19,110 nucleotides of DNA from the NCBI GenBank assembly GCA_014859615.1, contig JACUTX010000029.1, forward strand, positions 1 to 19,110, given 5' to 3'. The notes beneath the pieces are model-generated. The model saw nothing but the letters and a program-made list of their open reading frames with translations, was not told where the DNA came from and searched no databases. Below are positions 16,727 to 19,110 of the stretch, piece by piece. How positions within the stretch are numbered: the first letter of the stretch is position 1; each line of letters starts with the position of its first letter. This stretch comes from Desulfuromonadales bacterium (GTDB lineage Bacteria > Desulfobacterota > Desulfuromonadia > Desulfuromonadales > UBA2294). A program made the position numbers and the translations under genes.

Positions 16727-17512
16727 GTGCGAATCCTTTTTGTTGGAGATGTCGTCGGACGGCCAGGTCGACTGGCGCTACGTGAACGGCTTGGCCGATT
16801 GATCGATATCCACTATATCGATCTGGTCGTTGCCAATGGTGAGAATGCTGCGGCCGGGTTTGGTTTGACTGCCGAAGTTGCCGATGAACTGTTCGATTGT
16901 GGTATTGATGTTCTGACCAGCGGTAATCATATCTGGGACAAAAAAGATATTTTTCATCTGCTTGACAGCGATGAACGACTGTTACGGCCTGCGAACTACC
17001 CGGGCGATGCGCCGGGGCGCGGTGCGGGTATCTATCGAACAGCAGGCGGTACTCGTATCGGGGTTATTAATCTGGAAGGGAGGGTCTTTATGAATAATCT
17101 CGACTGCCCTTTTCGGACGGCAGATCGTCTGGTGGAAAAAATGCGTCAGACGACTCCGATTATCCTGGTCGATTTTCATGCTGAGGCAACGAGTGAGAAA
17201 ACGGCTCTCGGTTGGCATCTCGCCGGCCGTGTTTCGGCCGTGGTTGGGACTCATACTCATGTTCAGACCGCAGATGAACGGGTTTTACCGCCTGGGACAG
17301 CCTATATATCAGATGTCGGCATGACCGGGAGTCGTGATGGCGTGATCGGGATGCGCCGTGAACAGGTGATCGGAAAGTTTTTTGATCAGCGGCCGACCCG
17401 GTTTGAAATCGCCAAGAATGACCCCGCTATTAATGCCGTTATTATTGAAGTCGATGCTGACTCCGGTCGGGCACTGAAGATTGATCGGGTGCTTGAGCCC
17501 GTCAATATCTGA
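16727..17512 (+). CDS. ymdB: YmdB-family metallophosphoesterase (cyclic nucleotide phosphodiesterase)
   Basis: 261 residues from a GTG at 16727, with GGAG at 16711-16714. It belongs to the YmdB/TIGR00282 calcineurin-like family, whose Bacillus member hydrolyses 2',3'-cyclic and 3',5'-cyclic nucleotides and affects biofilm and motility decisions. The di-metal site residues are present: Asp8 in FVGDVVGRPG, Glu39-Asn40 in ANGENAA, Asn67-His68 in SGNHIWD, His151 in DFHAEATSEK, and His176 and His178 in GTHTHVQTAD. It is soluble, with no signal peptide. Co-location with rny suggests joint transcription, and because RNA cleavage can yield 2',3'-cyclic ends a functional pairing is plausible but unproven. 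Confidence 0.94.
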   Translation: MRILFVGDVVGRPGRLALRERLGRLIDIHYIDLVVANGENAAAGFGLTAEVADELFDCGIDVLTSGNHIWDKKDIFHLLDSDERLLRPANYPGDAPGRGAGIYRTAGGTRIGVINLEGRVFMNNLDCPFRTADRLVEKMRQTTPIILVDFHAEATSEKTALGWHLAGRVSAVVGTHTHVQTADERVLPPGTAYISDVGMTGSRDGVIGMRREQVIGKFFDQRPTRFEIAKNDPAINAVIIEVDADSGRALKIDRVLEPVNI

Positions 17513-17534
17513 AGAGTTACGGACTGTTAAGTTA

Positions 17535-17560
17535 GCCTTGAACATCCTTTCACGCAAGGC
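17535..17560 (+). other. Small hairpin in the ymdB-tyrS spacer
   Basis: GCCTTG (17535-17540) pairs perfectly with CAAGGC (17555-17560) across a 14-nt loop, immediately before the tyrS ribosome-binding site AGGTAGAG at 17561-17568. There is no T run, so it is not an intrinsic terminator. It could slow readthrough or affect tyrS translation, or be chance. Confidence 0.3.
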
Positions 17561-17569
17561 AGGTAGAGT

Positions 17570-18790
17570 ATGAAGACGGTTTCTGAACAGATGGAAGTGA
17601 TTCGTCGGGGCTCTGTAGAGATCCTCGTCGAGGCAGAGCTGAAAGAAAAATTGCAAAAGTCGATCGATGAAGGTCGTCCCCTGCGGATCAAGGCTGGCTT
17701 TGACCCGACGGCTCCCGATCTTCACATCGGGCATACGGTTCTGATTCAGAAGCTTAAGCAGTTTCAGGATCTTGGACATGAGGTCTGTTTTTTGATCGGC
17801 GATTTTACCGGGATGATCGGCGATCCGACCGGCAAGAATGAGACCCGCAAGGCTTTAACCCGTGAGGATGTGCTGGCTAACGCTCAGACCTACAAGACCC
17901 AGGTGTTTAAAATTCTCGACCCTGAGAAGACCCGGGTTGTGTTTAATAGTGAATGGATGGGGAAGATGTCCGCATCTGACCTGATCGGCCTCGCAGCACG
18001 GCACACGGTCGCCCGCATGCTGGAACGTGATGATTTTCATAAACGCCACATCGGCAACCAGCCGATCGCGATTCATGAATTTCTCTACCCCTTGGTACAA
18101 GGGTATGATTCTGTCGCCCTGGAAGCCGATGTCGAGCTGGGTGGTACGGATCAAAAGTTCAACCTGCTGGTTGGGCGTGAGCTGCAGAAGCAGTACGGAC
18201 AGCGACCGCAATGCGTACTGACCATGCCTCTTCTTGAGGGGCTTGACGGCGTGCAGAAGATGAGCAAGTCGCTGAACAATTATATAGGTATTACTGAATC
18301 AGCCAAAGAGATTTACGGCAAGATCATGAGCATCTCTGATGAGCTGATGTTGCGCTACTATGAATTGCTTTCCGATATTGATCTGGAGATGTTGAAACAG
18401 ATCAAGGCCGGGGTCGCCGGGGAAGAGGGGGGGCGTCACCCGATGGCGTCCAAAAAAGCGTTGGCGCATGAACTCGTTCTGCGTTTTCATGATGAGGCGG
18501 CAGCAGACAACGCTGCGCAGGAGTTTGTTCAGCAGTTCGGCCAGAAGGAGATTCCCGAGGATCTTCCTGTTGTAACTCTTCAGTCGGCTGAGCCGATCTG
18601 GATCTGTAAATTACTGTGTGATGCCGGTCTGGTTGCATCAAACGGAGAAGCGAGGCGGTTAGTCAAACAGGGTGGTGTGCGTATCGACGGTAATAAGATT
18701 GAAAACGATACGCTCGAACTCGGTCCGGAAGGTGAATTTGTTCTTCAGGCTGGCAAGCGCCGTTTTGCACGGATTGTTTTCACGGTTTAG
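17570..18790 (+). CDS. tyrS: Tyrosyl-tRNA synthetase
   Basis: Charges tRNA-Tyr with tyrosine. It has 406 residues, in the normal range for bacterial TyrRS. The class I signatures are HIGH at 52-55 in DLHIGHT and KMSKS at 230-234 in QKMSKSLNN. Between them lies the tyrosine-binding and Rossmann region, including [13 protein letters not shown] and [14 protein letters not shown]-terminal S4 RNA-binding domain covers about 342-406. The HIGH form (rather than HVGH) and the KMSKS context suggest the TyrZ-like subfamily. It starts at the ATG at 17570 with AGGTAGAG just upstream. It follows ymdB by 57 bp and is the last gene before the rRNA operon promoters. Confidence 0.97.
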   Translation: MKTVSEQMEVIRRGSVEILVEAELKEKLQKSIDEGRPLRIKAGFDPTAPDLHIGHTVLIQKLKQFQDLGHEVCFLIGDFTGMIGDPTGKNETRKALTREDVLANAQTYKTQVFKILDPEKTRVVFNSEWMGKMSASDLIGLAARHTVARMLERDDFHKRHIGNQPIAIHEFLYPLVQGYDSVALEADVELGGTDQKFNLLVGRELQKQYGQRPQCVLTMPLLEGLDGVQKMSKSLNNYIGITESAKEIYGKIMSISDELMLRYYELLSDIDLEMLKQIKAGVAGEEGGRHPMASKKALAHELVLRFHDEAAADNAAQEFVQQFGQKEIPEDLPVVTLQSAEPIWICKLLCDAGLVASNGEARRLVKQGGVRIDGNKIENDTLELGPEGEFVLQAGKRRFARIVFTV

Positions 18791-18872
18791 CCGCGACGGT
18801 TACTTATCTTTACGCGCGAGTCATCTTGTTTGCGCGCGATTAAATTTAAATCCCTGTTTTTATTTATAATGC
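18791..18872. other. tyrS 3' spacer with GC hairpin and AT-rich tract
   Basis: CGCGCG at 18813-18818 can pair with CGCGCG at 18833-18838 (14-nt loop). It is not followed directly by a T run, so it is only a weak terminator candidate for tyrS; T-rich sequence comes later at about 18857-18867. The AT-rich stretch 18840-18870 lies just upstream of the first rRNA promoter and may act as its UP element. A perfect TATAAT at 18865-18870 has no matching -35 box. Confidence 0.4.
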
Positions 18873-18902
18873 TTGACTCCATTCATACGAATTGGGTATA
18901 AA
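18873..18902 (+). promoter_or_regulatory. Putative rRNA operon promoter P1
   Basis: The -35 box TTGACT (18873-18878), an 18-bp spacer and the -10 box TATAAA (18897-18902) form a strong sigma-70 promoter pointing rightward. An AT-rich region precedes it and a C-rich start region (CACCCC) follows it, as in stringently controlled rRNA promoters. Assignment to rRNA rests on the boxA-like leader sequence downstream. Confidence 0.65.
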
Positions 18903-18910
18903 CACCCCTT

Positions 18911-18958
18911 CTTGCCATGGAGCGAATCGCGATTAACACGACTCGATACAAAGGCAAG
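18911..18958 (+). repeat. Inverted repeats between the tandem rRNA promoters
   Basis: CTTGCC (18911-18916) is complementary to GGCAAG (18953-18958). Inside lies the perfect 10-bp palindrome AATCGCGATT (18925-18934). Transcripts from P1 could fold here; regulator binding is another possibility. Function unknown. Confidence 0.35.
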
Positions 18959-18960
18959 GA

Positions 18961-19021
18961 ATAAGTAAAAAAAAATAAATCGAAAAACAGGTTGACACAG
19001 CAAGATGGTTTGGTTTATCTT
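18961..19021 (+). promoter_or_regulatory. Putative rRNA operon promoter P2 with UP element
   Basis: An A-rich tract at 18961-18990 looks like a textbook UP element. It is followed by a perfect -35 box TTGACA (18992-18997), an 18-bp spacer and -10 box TATCTT (19016-19021, 4 of 6). A C-rich discriminator (CCCCCTCC) follows. This is the typical layout of a strong, ppGpp-sensitive rRNA promoter. Confidence 0.7.
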
Positions 19022-19110
19022 CCCCCTCCTGCCGCAAAGAATGAGCGACGCGGGAAGAGCTGGTCTTTGAAAACTGAATAGCAGACAAATAAGATAGTTA
19101 GCGTAAAAAA
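19022..19110 (+). other. rRNA operon leader with boxA-like antitermination site
   Basis: TGGTCTTTGAAAA at 19061-19073 closely resembles boxA (TGCTCTTTAACA), where Nus factors load for rRNA antitermination. The following ACTGAATAGCAGACAAATAA is the kind of sequence common in 16S leaders. No 16S sequence is present yet; rrs should begin shortly after the window ends. Confidence 0.7.

Noticed and set aside
18813..18838. CGCGCG inverted repeat as a firm tyrS terminator
   Set aside because: No T run follows the stem directly, so it is kept only as a weak candidate.

Overview
The window is a stretch of core chromosome from a Gram-negative anaerobe, most likely a member of the Desulfuromonadales/Geobacterales group (Geobacter, Desulfuromonas, Pelobacter relatives). 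The pointers are a citrate synthase of the mitochondrial-like type, smc next to a roadblock/LC7 gene and ftsY, the order zapA - 6S RNA - 5-formyltetrahydrofolate cyclo-ligase - rny - ymdB - tyrS, and a dusB-ntrB-ntrC block. This placement comes from protein type and gene order, not from a search. I see no mobile element, prophage, tRNA or CRISPR array, and base composition looks even.

Left arm (1-6577, minus strand): a tightly packed operon read right to left. It holds dusB, a soluble PAS histidine kinase (NtrB type), a sigma-54-dependent response regulator (NtrC type), a membrane-bound hybrid histidine kinase, and a membrane-anchored LVIVD-repeat beta-propeller protein that runs off the left edge. 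Two junctions overlap by 11 bp and the others are 10-13 bp apart. The order dusB(nifR3)-ntrB-ntrC is known from alphaproteobacterial nitrogen control; the hybrid kinase and the propeller protein are the unusual additions.

Divergent region and gltA (6578-8322): a 368-bp space separates dusB from citrate synthase. It carries a 19-bp near-perfect palindrome just upstream of a good sigma-70-like promoter. gltA ends at a textbook intrinsic terminator.

Right arm (8553-18790, plus strand): smc, a roadblock/LC7 gene, ftsY with an N-terminal membrane helix, a 59-residue ZapB-like coiled-coil gene with a GTG start, zapA with a TTG start, a probable 6S RNA, 5-formyltetrahydrofolate cyclo-ligase, RNase Y, the YmdB phosphodiesterase, and tyrosyl-tRNA synthetase. 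The functions are chromosome segregation, membrane targeting, Z-ring assembly, RNA turnover and translation.

Right edge (18791-19110): no coding gene. It is a ribosomal RNA operon control region with two tandem promoters, an A-rich UP-like tract, C-rich discriminators and a boxA-like antiterminator. The 16S gene should begin just beyond the window.

Most of this is ordinary housekeeping DNA. The parts that most deserve a second look are: a hairpin that hides the Shine-Dalgarno of the cyclo-ligase gene using the 3' end of the presumed 6S RNA; the extended dusB-ntrBC operon; the roadblock protein between smc and ftsY; and the operator-like palindrome in front of gltA.
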